Assembly: GCA_022315425.1 (NCBI GenBank)
Contig: JAIUPT010000028.1
Span: 372,001 to 436,000 of the forward strand
Direction of reading: 5' to 3'
Length of the DNA: 64,000 nucleotides
Origin: Pseudevernia furfuracea
Taxonomy: Eukaryota; Ascomycota; Lecanoromycetes; Lecanorales; Parmeliaceae
Part shown: in pieces, positions 53,140 through 63,749 of the stretch
Layout of the letters: every line of letters starts with the position of its first letter
Position numbering within the stretch: position 1 is the first letter of the stretch
Made by a program: the position numbers and the translations under genes
Notes under the pieces: model-generated
Told to the model about the DNA's origin: nothing
The model's database searches: none
Seen by the model: the letters and a program-made list of their open reading frames with translations, nothing else

Positions 53140-55224
53140 CTATGTTAAATCACGGACTAGGTATAGACGTATAGTCATCCGTCTCAGGGTCTCGCGGAGC
53201 GCCGTCAAGCCAATACAGTGTGAATATGTCGGGGTTTTCGGCGTTGCCCCATGCATCAGCGAGCGTCCCCTAGCTATCAAGTGCAACTTCGGAGAACTAA
53301 AATTGCGGTATCGGCAGTCGTAGTTGACATGGTAGATGCGGAGTTGGAGGAATGTTGAGGCACTATTTGGAGTATAATGGCCCATTCCCACCCTAACGTT
53401 ACCGTACGTTGATGCGCCAATTGCTAGGGTCTTCAATGCCGGTATCTGTTCGATCCGTGCCTTTTTGGTGACAATGTTGAGGAGCATTGTGGCAAGGCCC
53501 TCCATCATGTAATCACTGGGCTGGGAAGTCAAGTTTCAGATGTCGTTGCCGCTGGTAGATTTCGTACATACAAAGTCTGAAGTTGACCCAGTCGAGAGAA
53601 TGAGGAAGCAATCTAAGTGAAATCAGCATAAATGTGAATGCACAACCCAGAGCAGCTACTGCTTTGACCTTATGGTCTTTCTCGGACGCTGCAATGTCTT
53701 TCCAATCAATCGCGATTCCCAAGGCTTTGAGGGCAGGGCAATGCTTTGCGATAAGCTCCAAATCTTCATAGTTGTCTGGAAACTCTGCAGTGTCCTCTGG
53801 CACATCACTTCTTGGCCCCGTCCTCTCATTCCAGATGAAAGATTGTAAGCATTTCCCGTGAATTCGTAGTACTTTACCCAATTCGAAAGTCCCTTCATGG
53901 TTACCTTCCAAGAGTACATGAAGATGATCGAGTGGCTTCAGTGAGAACAGAAAGGTTTCCAACTTCTGCAAAATTCATCGCTGGTGTTTTCATGTCGTGT
54001 TGCTGAAGTATGGAGCCGAAGAGCGCTCTTGGCTTTACGTTTACCAGCCGCCCCCACGAGCAAAGGGAAAGCTGCCTCTAAGCCAGCGCATGATTCGAGT
54101 GTCAGCATCGTCAAGCTGCCGAAGTCAAAGAAAGGCTCGATCAAGCCCTCGATGTATAACAGGAATGGAGGGTTCATTCAAGGCCCCTGACCTTTCTCTT
54201 TCATGAGCTCTGCAAATGTCTCGGTGTTGGCGGAGCGGCGGACTTCGTCATAAATCAAGGCATTCATCGTTTGCGTATTCCGTGGCAAGATCCACTTCGC
54301 TGCCAAGTCGCAAATGGCGCAAGTTTTGGTAGGTCCTCGCTAGCAACTCTGTTACCCATTGACATACCGTGCCCAGCTTAGCAATACCATGAGTTTTAAG
54401 CCCCTAATCGTCAATCGTGCTAGGTCTGCTCTCCTCCAATCTTTAGTAGATCGTCTAAAGTTGAGGGTGTAGATTGAGGCCCTTGGTGCTTGAGCACGAT
54501 CGAAAGAGTAAACGTATCGAGTGAGCAAGCGTGTTCCCACCTAGAGCGCATGACCCTAGTATAGAAGATAGCTACATTTTATGAGGAGGGTATATGCCAG
54601 AATGTGTGCAGCTGCCGCGGTGGAAGCTTTACTGCGAGCACGCGGATGAAGGCATTGAGAGCATTAGAAACTGAAGCGTTTGGATGATAGACTCTGAATA
54701 GCCCATCGTCTTCCTCTCCTTCTTTTTCTTCTGCATCGTCAACCTTCTCTTCATGTCCGGACTCGTACTCATTTTCAATGACCTCCTCGTCATCTGTCTC
54801 TAGTATCTCGTCAAGGTCGGGGTAAGTATTGTTTCCTCGACGGGATTGTGTCATGACAATCTTCAGGCATCTGGTATGCTTGAGGCTTTCCGATGAAGAC
54901 GCGAGGAGCGAAGGGAGTCGACTCTATTGTAGCGGAACCTTCAACTCGATGGTGTGGTAGAGTATAGGGAGAACGACCGCACTTAAGGTCTTGCACGTAC
55001 AATAAAGGTGATTGAGATGAACAAGCTAGAGCAATTGTATTAGCATGATAGCCTCCGTACATTTGAATGGCATTTCTTACTGGTGTACTTACGTGGCTCG
55101 TTATGATGCCTTGAATATCCACTGGCAAAGCCAGCAATGGCGATGTTGTGTCAGGACAGCTATTTGTGGTCAATGTGGATTCGGGTTTATTCTTATCTGC
55201 GCGTTGCTTCCTTTGGCGAACCAT
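53140..55224 (-). pseudogene. decayed F-box/LRR-like gene
   Basis: Read on the minus strand from the ATG at 55224, an F-box core (LLALPVDIQGIITSH) joins across an intron (GTAAGT, GCTAATAC branch, CTCTAG) to LVHLNHLYCTCKTLSAVVLP and LYHTIELKVPLQ. This is followed by an in-frame TAG at 54924-54926 where Trp is expected, then clean coding continues in the same frame (SESLKHTRCLKIV, an acidic linker, FRVYHPNASVSNALNAFIRV). Later the frame changes near 54480 (YTLNFRRSTKDW) and again near 53968 (DEF / LQKLETFLFSLKPLDHLHVL), and a C-terminal block (IPALKTLAIGAS) follows. The pieces are in family order, so this is one broken gene. It starts 171 bp from the divergent F-box/Cys-rich gene. Confidence 0.75.
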
Positions 55225-55395
55225 GATGAAGCTCTACGCAGCACCATTCGTGTTTGATATGGCAACACTAACACTATTCCTACTTAATGTCGATTTATCA
55301 TTCAACAGCATTAATTTGTTACTACGGGGCACCAAAGGAATGTTGTACTTTGAGTACTTAGGTATCCAGGGCGTTTTTTTAGCACAGCATATTTG

Positions 55396-55980
55396 ATGTA
55401 TACAGCATCTATGGGTAGCCAATCCAATATATACAACTTGCCAACAGAGCTCCAGCACCACATCGTGCTCAACCTACATCCATCAGCCGCTATTGCCTTG
55501 AAGCAGACCAATCGATATTTCTACACGCATATCTCCCTCTACAGACTCGACCCTTTCAAAGTCAGGCAGTACCTCCACGAGGTCGAGCTCCGCCCGCGGC
55601 ATCGTGAAAACTATGCATGCTTCACATGCCTTCGCGTGAGATCAATGACTGCATTCACTGTTACCCAACTTGGCGAAAAGACGGGCAGAAAATACTCTAG
55701 TCGGCGTTTCTGCTTGGACTGCGGTGTCCAAGGCAAAAAATTCAAGCCTGGCACCGTCCTGATAATCGCTGGAGAATCACATCCCAAAGTCTTCTGCGGG
55801 TCGTGTTCGACTGTTCAGTCATATTTCTGCGGCAAATGTCGTTGGTGTGCTGCGTGCATTGCGAGAACGAAAGCTTTCAAATCTTCATGGAGACAGAATG
55901 TGGGTAAAGGGCTTTGTCAAGCGCATCTTCTAGCCATGAATGGGATGGGGATTGGCCACTGTCGCCCTAGTACTTCCTGA
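55396..55980 (+). CDS. F-box protein with Cys-rich zinc-binding region
   Basis: Single exon, 194 residues from the ATG at 55396 (a second ATG at 55411 would remove five residues). The F-box is NLPTELQHHIVLNLHPSAAI with LKQTNRYFYTH. A Cys-rich part follows: YACFTCLRVRSM, FCLDCGVQGKKF, FCGSCSTVQSYFCGKCRWCA, seven to eight Cys in CxxC pairs, which suggests two zinc sites. The layout matches a frequent ascomycete F-box family in which the CxxC block follows the F-box. A role in SCF-type ubiquitin ligases is inferred. It is head-to-head with the decayed F-box gene. Confidence 0.75.
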   Translation: MYTASMGSQSNIYNLPTELQHHIVLNLHPSAAIALKQTNRYFYTHISLYRLDPFKVRQYLHEVELRPRHRENYACFTCLRVRSMTAFTVTQLGEKTGRKYSSRRFCLDCGVQGKKFKPGTVLIIAGESHPKVFCGSCSTVQSYFCGKCRWCAACIARTKAFKSSWRQNVGKGLCQAHLLAMNGMGIGHCRPSTS

Positions 55981-56532
55981 TGAGGATTTCAATGATGCCG
56001 TCTACTCCAGTATTCCTTCGGCTGGCATCACAGCAGTGTCCCCCTAATCACCAGCAGGGGCATTGTTGACCCGATTAAGTGCTGCCGTAACGCCAGCCGA
56101 AGGGATCATGGATCAAATGTAACATCTGTTGCCTATGATGTAATGGGTTACGGGCTATGATGGAGTTTGCTTTTGGCTTCTTTTGATTTCTCGCCAGACT
56201 AAGACATCATCACGACTGTCGATTTCGGTTCTTGTTTTTCTTTTCGCCCAAGCGTTGAGTCTAGAGCCTGACGCTAGTGCTCTGGTTCAATCAAGCTTAT
56301 GTTACGTACTAGGGGAGAGAAGAATTGTGGGGTTGGGTATGAGTGAAGATGTATGACTTTCGGTACAATAGAATATCAATCATCATGTTTCTGCAACAAA
56401 AGGCAAAGACGATGCAGACATCTACTAGCAGAGATGTGAGCTGGAAGTTAAGATAGGGCCTGGTGGGGCTGAGATAGAAGAAAAATTCTATTAAATTAAT
56501 TATATCTTGACTTAGGCACAAAATTTTGCTAC
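55981..56532. other. spacer before the tRNA gene
   Basis: About 550 bp. TTAATTAATTATA near 56485 and A/T-rich sequence precede the tRNA. No gene seen. Confidence 0.5.
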
Positions 56533-56638
56533 GGACAGGTGGCCGAGTGGTTATGGCGCTACGTTTAGGCAAATGCAGAGCTTCCCCTTTTGAATACCGT
56601 AGTTCGAAAGAGCGTGGGTTCGAATCCCACCCTGTTCA
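56533..56638 (+). tRNA. tRNA-Leu (UAG anticodon) with a 27-nt intron
   Basis: The acceptor stem GGACAGG pairs with CCTGTTC (one G-U pair), followed by discriminator A. The D arm is GCC-GAGTGGTTAT-GGC, the anticodon stem CTACG/CGTAG, and the loop TTTAGGC gives anticodon TAG at 56566-56568. The variable arm is 11 nt, as in class II tRNAs, and the T arm is GTGGG-TTCGAAT-CCCAC. The intron, about 56570-56596, sits one base after the anticodon at the normal position. The next bases are not CCA from the gene: CC follows by chance and the tail is added later. Removal would need the Sen complex, one subunit of which (SEN54) is encoded in this window. Confidence 0.95.
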
Positions 56639-56641
56639 CCA

Positions 56642-56648
56642 TTTTTTT
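56642..56648 (+). terminator. RNA polymerase III T-run terminator
   Basis: Seven T residues start four bases after the mature tRNA end, the usual Pol III stop. Confidence 0.85.
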
Positions 56649-57487
56649 GCCTTTTTGGACTTTGCTCGGACAAGGACATAGATGTTTTCATTTTTCGCTG
56701 TTTGTTAGGCTGAAAACTGGCGGCTGCAAAGTTTTCTGGGGCCCTGGGCGATGCGAAGGCTCGGGCTCGGGCTTGGCAACGGCTACTCGAACAACGTGAA
56801 GCTACCTACATCCCGGGAAATATAAAAACAGCTTGCTGGAAAGGTACTAGGTAGGCATCGTCTTCCGTTTCTCTCAACTCATTTGCTGGCCACATCTGCT
56901 CAGAGGTCATCGAAAATGTAGCAGAATTTGTTACAGCTCACGATGCACCGCTGGAAAAAGTTTCAGTATAAGAAGTCTCTTACCTTGACATCAGAGCCTT
57001 AATGCACGGAGATTCTACGCATAGGCCTATGTGATCACGTATGAAGGTACTCATTCCGGTTTCTCAATACAAGTCATTGCCGCTATACCTCACCGTCTTT
57101 GAGTGGAGAAGCAGAGTGACCGATGGAGGTACACCCGAGGAGGGACGGACAGTATAACGGATGCCGCTGACTGAAATTGGACATCTTTTCCCAAGATATT
57201 GTCCTTAGAACATTTATGCCGGTGCTGTCTCTAAAGGGAGTTTGCCTCTGAGGCTTGGCATTTACGACTGTTTGTTACCATGACAGTGTCATGTTGAGTC
57301 TAGTGCCACGGATGCTTACTTTTAATTTGTTTCAAGTGTGTCCATCTATTGCTGCCTCCTTAAAGTAATCACATTTCTCCAACTGTTTCCAACCTCTCCA
57401 GAGAGCATTTCTTAATCCCAGATCTGGTCATCATTCTACCTGCCACTCCCAGCATCCCCCTGACCAGTAGCAGCACTCACCACAACC
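56649..57487. other. spacer, no gene seen
   Basis: About 840 bp between the tRNA and the RNase H gene. The final 150 bp are C/T-rich, consistent with a promoter and leader. Confidence 0.5.
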
Positions 57488-58810
57488 ATGAACCCTACAG
57501 AACCTAAGCACCTCCAGCCACCCCAAGTGCTCCCGGTCACACTGAGCGCCTTTCATCTTCCTGAAGGATTCTCCGGACTGCATACACAGTCCGGCATCGA
57601 GGTCTCTCTTCCAAAGTCAGAAACAGGTGTCCAAACACCTTTCAAAGCGATTGTTTCCGAGAGCACGAATAGGAACCTGCTACTGAAGTCGTTCTACGAC
57701 TCCAACGTCCGTGGGAAGGCCTTCGATGGGGCAGAAAATGTATTTTCCTCACTGGCGGATTCTGGAATATCACGCTGCGCATTCACAACTACCTTCGGTA
57801 TCATGAAAGGAGAACCTTTATTGAACGACCAAACGGCACCTCAATTCAGGGTCGATGGACTAAGCTGCGTCCCCTTCGTGCATCAAGGCCACTTCTTCTC
57901 GCCAGGATTCCTGGTCTGCGACCACATCTTTTGCCGCCAAGAATATGAAACACAGTTCGTGGCAGTCTTAAGCATCGACTTTTTACGGGCCTACTTCATC
58001 CGGGTACAGTTCAGCAAGCAAGGATGGATGATACAGCTTCCACCTCCTCCTCCCACCCAGATCAGTGAGCTGCGTATCTACACCGATGGCTGCTGTCTCT
58101 CCAACGGAGTAGCTGCTGGAGACTCTGAGTCTAAGCCTGCTCGAGGCGGATACGGCATATACTTTCCCAATCTTCCCAATGGATGGGACATTTACGGCGC
58201 TCTGGCGTCCAGTGTCGGCCATACCAACCAGAAAGCTGAGCTCACGGCCGTCATCCGCGCATTGCAGTTTGTTCGCCTACGCAAGATGCCTTGTGAAAAT
58301 ATCAGCATATTCACCGACTCGAAGTATGCTGTACAAGGCTTGAATGAGTGGATCCCTCATCTTTGGCGTCCGAATGGGTACCGCACTACCACCAACCGTG
58401 CTGTCGTCAATGCAGACCTCTTCACATCCCTAGATGAGGAGGTCTCCCTTTGGACCAAAAGTGGGATTCCAGTGACACTGAGCCACGTCCCTAGAGAGCA
58501 GAACAAGGAGGCAGACGCTCTAGCTAAGCTAGGTGCAACCAGCAGTACACCATCGATTACGCTCAGTAATCCTGACAAAGGAACCCAGATGGAAGCCGGA
58601 GCTAAAGCAATGGGGATGCCAGAGAAGGGAGGTAAGATAGGAGCAAAAGCTCAAGTAAAGAACAGTCTCCTAGTGGATGGCAGACCCTCGATGATATTGG
58701 GGAAGGGTGTTATTGAGGAGATGATGCCTCTGGTACAGTTTACTCCTGATGATGATCACTGGGCGGAATGGCAACCTGTCGGGGGAAAGAGGGAAATGTT
58801 GATCGTCTAG
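57488..58810 (+). CDS. RNase H1-type domain protein with a novel N-terminal region
   Basis: Single exon, 440 residues. An RNase H fold runs from about residue 195 to 345: LRIYTDGCCLSNG (first Asp), RGGYGIYFPN, GHTNQKAELTAVIRALQFV (Glu), ISIFTDSKYAVQGLNEW (Asp), and SHVPREQNKEADALAKLGA (last Asp). All four metal ligands are present, so RNA-hybrid cleavage is possible. The first 190 residues have no firm family, but FKAIVSEST and a later FVAVLSIDFLRAYFI are placed as flap-less retropepsin-like proteases place their DTG and ILGxDFL strands; the catalytic Asp is not evident. The C-terminal 90 residues are polar. No RT or integrase is next to it. It may be a cellular paralogue of RNase H1 or a domesticated retroelement piece. 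Confidence 0.8.
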   Translation: MNPTEPKHLQPPQVLPVTLSAFHLPEGFSGLHTQSGIEVSLPKSETGVQTPFKAIVSESTNRNLLLKSFYDSNVRGKAFDGAENVFSSLADSGISRCAFTTTFGIMKGEPLLNDQTAPQFRVDGLSCVPFVHQGHFFSPGFLVCDHIFCRQEYETQFVAVLSIDFLRAYFIRVQFSKQGWMIQLPPPPPTQISELRIYTDGCCLSNGVAAGDSESKPARGGYGIYFPNLPNGWDIYGALASSVGHTNQKAELTAVIRALQFVRLRKMPCENISIFTDSKYAVQGLNEWIPHLWRPNGYRTTTNRAVVNADLFTSLDEEVSLWTKSGIPVTLSHVPREQNKEADALAKLGATSSTPSITLSNPDKGTQMEAGAKAMGMPEKGGKIGAKAQVKNSLLVDGRPSMILGKGVIEEMMPLVQFTPDDDHWAEWQPVGGKREMLIV

Positions 58811-60146
58811 GCCATTGCCAGTCCACAGCATGCTTAGCAAGATTGTCTTGCAAGATCGCGGCTATTGCTGTGTATGTCATGTAGCTCTCTCTAGCTGCCT
58901 CAAACAGATCCGCCTAGGTTGGCCTCCACTCCTCAGAACCCTTGTACGAGTAGCATCAGGACAGGTACCTTACCACATACAATCCACTAGCTCGCCAACA
59001 CCACGTAGCCCCAAAATCATTGTGATGAGTTTTAGAAAAGCCAGCGGTCACGAACAGGGAGTAGACCGGCTGTTAACGTTCGCCGAAACAGCTTCATGAT
59101 CGGGGCAAGGAACTGGGCCCAGGCTATGTGTTGGTTGGTGTCTCTTTCTCACGCGGTTGAGTGGGAACAAGTCGTCTTCTATTTCATAAGAAATGAGGTC
59201 GCCGAAACTTCGGACAAAGCTTTAACGGCCGGCGCATTCTGCGGCTTCGACTTGCCAATTAAACTATTATTGACCACGTGTACTGCGCAGCTGCTGTCTA
59301 GACAACACGAAGCAATCCATGCGCCCCGAAAATTTTGACTCTCATGGAGAGCGGTAACATTTCCAGATCCAAAAGGCTTGTTCTGACTGCTAGGTAGTGT
59401 TGCTTAAACAATAATGACGAAATGGTCAAAAAAAGATGCTCGTTCCAGTCCAGGTTCAGTCTGCGGAAGCACACCACGTTAAGTCTGCCACAGCAAAAGA
59501 GTAGCCTCTATGCTTATCCAAAGTGATTAAGCGAAAGCGAGGAACTGAATCATCTGATGACTCTTCGTTTCAACGATGACGAGCCATAGGGCCTGCCGAA
59601 AAAGTGCCGAGAAAGGGTCAAGTGAAAGGATCAACTTCGAGAGGTTTTCACAGGTCTTCTCGACGAAAGAAAACGTTGTCGATGACTTTTAAGGCTTTAG
59701 GAGCTGGGTTTGTACCCACATGAACCCCTTTGATGCTTTGATGCAATATCTGGTCTAGTGAAGTGCTCACAATTTCATGCGCAACAACAGTGGTCACAAG
59801 CCAACAATGCCATGTCCTTTATAGTCGGTGAAGTACCTTACCTTACCGAGTACTCTGTCGTTAGTAGCTGTGAATCTTAGACAAGGTTTCCCCGCTAGCC
59901 GCTCAAACGGCCACTAAACTAGTTGCCGAAAAGCTATCGATCATACGTCATTAGCGAGATTGACCCCTCCACCAGCTTCAAAAATAATGTTCGTCAAAGA
60001 TTTTCATTGGTCCGCCTTTGGTTATCAAGCTCACTCACAGTCACGTGTGACGCATCTCTACTTGATATTCTGCATGTTTACTGAGTCCTTCATTTCCAAG
60101 TAACCTCAGGCGATCTCACCATATCCCTCTAACTTGGAAAATTAAA
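58811..60146. other. intergenic region, no gene seen
   Basis: About 1.3 kb. Two short frames (58815-59338) lack features. A CACGTGTAC stretch is at 59276-59284 and a CACGTGTGACG stretch at about 60042, upstream of ZPR1. Confidence 0.45.
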
Positions 60147-61761
60147 ATGGCAGACCATTCAACCAACGAGTACCTCAACACTGAACGTGCTAGGAATGAT
60201 AACAACGACCTCTTTGCCGCCATCGGCAAGCAGGTTCTTGGGCTCAACCTGGGGGATGACGAGAGGCCTGCTGAAGATGACCGAGTCCAGGTTGTGGATG
60301 AAATCGAGAGTCTGTGCATGAATTGTCATGAGGACGTAAGCTATTCCCGGTCTTTTATCTGTGAGCAAAGGTGGTTGACCTTTGTAACAGGGCATGACGC
60401 GACTATTACTGACAAGAATCCCATACTTTCGCGAGATCATTCTGATGTCATTCTACTGCGAGCACTGCCATTTCAAGAACAACGAGGTTCAACCCGCTGG
60501 AGAAATCCAAGAGCAAGGTTCAAAGTATACATTCATGCTCGGCAGTCTCGATGACATGGAGCGTCAACTCGTCAAGAGTGATACGGCCATCCTGACAATC
60601 GAAGAATTGGAGATTGAAGTACCAGCTGGACGAGGACGTCTCACCAACGTAGAGGGAATACTTAGCGAAGTCCTAAAAGACCTTGAAGGCGATCAAAAGC
60701 TGAGGAAGAAAGAGGACCCGGAGCTGTATGAGAAGATCAACGGGGTTGTGCAGTCACTCATCAAGATGTTGATAGGTGGAAAGTTTCCATTCACCATTTC
60801 TCTGAATGATCCCGCAGGCAACTCTTGGATCGAACCCTCGACCACCGACTCCAAGACGAAAGGCAGATATACGCACTCACAGTATCCACGAACGCCAGAA
60901 CAAAATGAGGCTCTAGGCCTAGGCGAGACCTCGGAAGAGCGAAGCGGGGCCCCAGCAGAGATGGTGCCCCAGCTCCAGCCCGAGGATGGCGGCGGTATGG
61001 AGGATGTGGACATCCTCGAGGGCCAAACATATGATTTACCTATCGTCTGTCCCGGTTGCACCAGGCATGCGCATATGCTGGTCCAGATGGTGAACATCCC
61101 GCACTTCAAACAAGTCATCGTCTCAACAACCCATTGTAAAGTGTGCGGGTACCATACGAACGACGTCAAGACTGGAGGCGAAGTCCCCGAGAAAGGGAGG
61201 AAAATCTGGCTTCACGTCAAAGACGCTAAAGACCTTGAACGCGATATCCTCAAGTCAGAGACGTGCCTGCTCAAGATCCCTGAATGCAGAGTTGAAGTCA
61301 CGCCAGGAACGATGGGTGGTAGATTCACGACTGTTGAAGGCCTCGTAACACAGATTCGTGATGACCTGAAGGGCTCCATCTTTGACATTGGTGAGGATGA
61401 GGTCTCCACAGATTCAATGCCTTCAGACACGAAGAAGGAATGGGGGACATTCTTCGCCCAGCTAGACAAAGCAGTCAAGGGGGAGATTCAGTATACCATC
61501 CTAATGGAGGACCCGCTAGGTAATAGCTATTGTCAGCTTTTGAGTTTGGATGAGACTGGGAACGATCCAAAAGTCCGCACCCAGGATTATGAGCGTACGG
61601 AGGAGGAAGAGGAGGAACTCGGACTGGCCGACATGAAAACGAAGCTGAACGAAAAGGGCGAATATGTCAAAGAATTATTCGACAAGACAAAGTCCAAGCC
61701 GGAGGAGGCTGCTGTGTCTTCTGTGGCCAGCAACGGCAAGACTCAAACCAATGAGTCATAG
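60147..61761 (+). CDS. ZPR1: zinc-finger protein ZPR1
   Basis: Two exons (60147-60335, 60391-61761), intron 55 nt in phase 0, 519 residues. ZPR1 binds translation elongation factor eEF1A, acts as its folding chaperone and moves between cytosol and nucleus. The protein shows two copies of the ZPR1 module. The first zinc finger uses Cys57, Cys60, Cys86, Cys89 (ESLCMNCHEDGMTRLLLTRI, FYCEHCHFKNNEV); the second uses Cys283, Cys286, Cys312, Cys315 (IVCPGCTRHAHML, THCKVCGYHTNDVKTGG). Each is followed by a double-stranded beta-helix-like domain with SDTAILTIEELEIEVPAGRG and SETCLLKIPECRVEVTPGTM. NDPAGNSWIEP and MEDPLGNSYCQ are the matching ends. Length is normal. A Ser/Lys-rich tail ends the protein. 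Confidence 0.96.
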
Positions 61762-62318
61762 CCCCTCGTTCGCTCCGGGTCGAAAGATAGCGGGACAACG
61801 TCGAGGCTCCAAATAACAGAACAGGGATCCAGGCTCGTCGATGGTAAGATGATGGCGCTGCGTGAACTCCTAGCACTAGCATAGGCTTCTTTATGATCCA
61901 GCGGTTCAGCGTTGTGCATGATAGACTTCGAGGAAAACAGCAGAAACGTGTACGATCGATATCGCAGAGAAGATACCAGTGGAAGCAGATTTTAGCTGCT
62001 CGAATCATAATTGCATATCAACTCCTACAACGTTCCCATGTACTCTTCTGGTTTCTTTGCTCCCCACACTGCTGGTAGCAGCTCTCGAAAAGTGAATTCC
62101 GTGCTCAGACCAAAATGTGAACTTTTTCCAAAACCTCACTTTTAAAACTGACCACGCATCTGGAAATAGCTTCAACGACCTACCATCTGATCGGTGTCTT
62201 CGTCCTACCATCCCATCATGGGATACGGGTCGTCCGCAGTCAAGAGGAGCAAATCCTACACATGTATGTCGTATCAATGCCGTTATAGAAAGAAGGTGAC
62301 TGACGCTTCCGAAGAAAA
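61762..62318. other. spacer and possible leader of the SET gene
   Basis: About 560 bp. A perfect-looking intron (GTATGT donor at 62266, CTGACG branch, AAATGCAG acceptor) overlaps the chosen SET start, so the real 5' end may be more complex than annotated. Confidence 0.4.
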
Positions 62319-63749
62319 ATGCAGGCTTCGAGCGCAGCCGGCTTCAAGCGCAAAGACGCCGGAGCAGCCTCCAAACGTGGCTTCGTGGGAGAAGAAAGAT
62401 TGCTCGTCACGAGGCGGTATCTTCGTGGAAATGCAACGACTGTTGCAAAGGCAAGTCACACTTTTTTGAAATCGTCGTGGTGGTGGATGGCTCTGACACT
62501 TCCGCAGCCCATGCACCGCTTGAGCGCAGCTGCTACTGGGTTCGGAGAGGCCAAAGCAGCCTCCGCCCGCTCTCCCATGAGGAAACGGAGACCGTTCGCC
62601 ACGAAGAGGCGGCAGCTTCCTGGAAGCGCTTTTGCTCTCGCACAGGTACGTTTGTATTGGTGTCGTTGCGGTGATGATTCTGAAAAAATTCCATAGAGAA
62701 AACGCCTCATGATTGCCAAGGCCAACGAGCTCAAAAGGCAGAAAGCAGTTGCCCGGGCAAGACTTGCAAAAGCTGGACATCGGGGCGGATGGGACAAAGC
62801 TATCCGGTCAAGTAACGTCACGGCCGACCAAAACCTCGCGCCAACCGGTCACAATGTCGAAGCCTCAGCACTCTACGCCATCAAATCGTCTCCCGGCAAA
62901 GGACTTGGAATGTTCACCACCAAAGACATTGCAAAAGGCACACGGATCCTTGCAGAAAATCCCTTCTTCTCTTTGACCGAAGAACCTGTGGTATCTTGGT
63001 CGGATCCATACGCACCAAATTATGTCTCCAAAGCATTCGACCGCCTTCCAGCCAGTGAGAAACGCAAGTACTTGGGTCTAAATTGCCCCGAAAGACCTGG
63101 TTGCAGCCTCATTCTCAGCATATATGAAGCCAATTGCTTCGAGATGGGGTCGGGTACTTGCATTTGCCTGGATGCATTTAGGATCAACCATTCCTGCATA
63201 CCGAATGCCTACTACTCGTGGAATAGCAGCCTCGAACGTATAACTTTGCACGCTGTGATGGACATTGCTGAGGGCGAGGAGATCATGGTTAGCTATTGCT
63301 CCGCATATCACACCCTTGAGGAGCGGAAACGCAAACTCGAACCGTATGTCTTTACTTGCCGTTGTCCTGCTTGCCAAATAGACACCGATTTCGGCATTGG
63401 TAGCCCAGTTCGTCGCCAGCAGATGATAGATCTCAATGAGGAGATTGCAGACTATCAAAATGACCCGCCAGCTGCTCGGGCAGAGTACGGCCACTGCGAT
63501 GAACGATCTGCGATCGGAAGACTTATCAACTTGATCGATGCAGAAGGGCTGATTTATGAGAAATCACTGGCTTATCATGATGCGGCAGAATGTGCTTTGA
63601 AGAGGGGCTTGAGGAAGAAGGCCTTGAGATGGGCGAGCAAGGAGCTCGATGTGGACTTGTGCTGTGTTGGAAGAGACTCACCTTCTTACAGTGAGATGAT
63701 AAAATTCTTCCTGAAAGTATACTTCGGAGCAGAGGAAGTATCCGACTGA
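62319..63749 (+). CDS. SET-domain protein (SMYD-like)
   Basis: Modelled as three exons (62319-62450, 62508-62645, 62697-63749), 440 residues, all junctions in phase 0. Intron 1 is a GC-AG intron (GCAAGT donor, CTGACACTTCCGCAG end). The N-terminus is basic and consists of two diverged copies of one exon. The SET domain starts near residue 145 with SSPGKGLGMFTTKDIAKGTR (the GxG cofactor loop), then RINHSCIPNAYYSW (NHSC motif), AEGEEIMVSYC, and post-SET CRCPACQ with zinc-binding Cys. No MYND finger interrupts the SET. Fungal proteins of this layout are widespread and mostly uncharacterised lysine methyltransferases. The SET part (from the ATG at 62709) is firm; the first two exons are less so, because a strong upstream intron ends inside the 62319 ATG. 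Confidence 0.75.
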
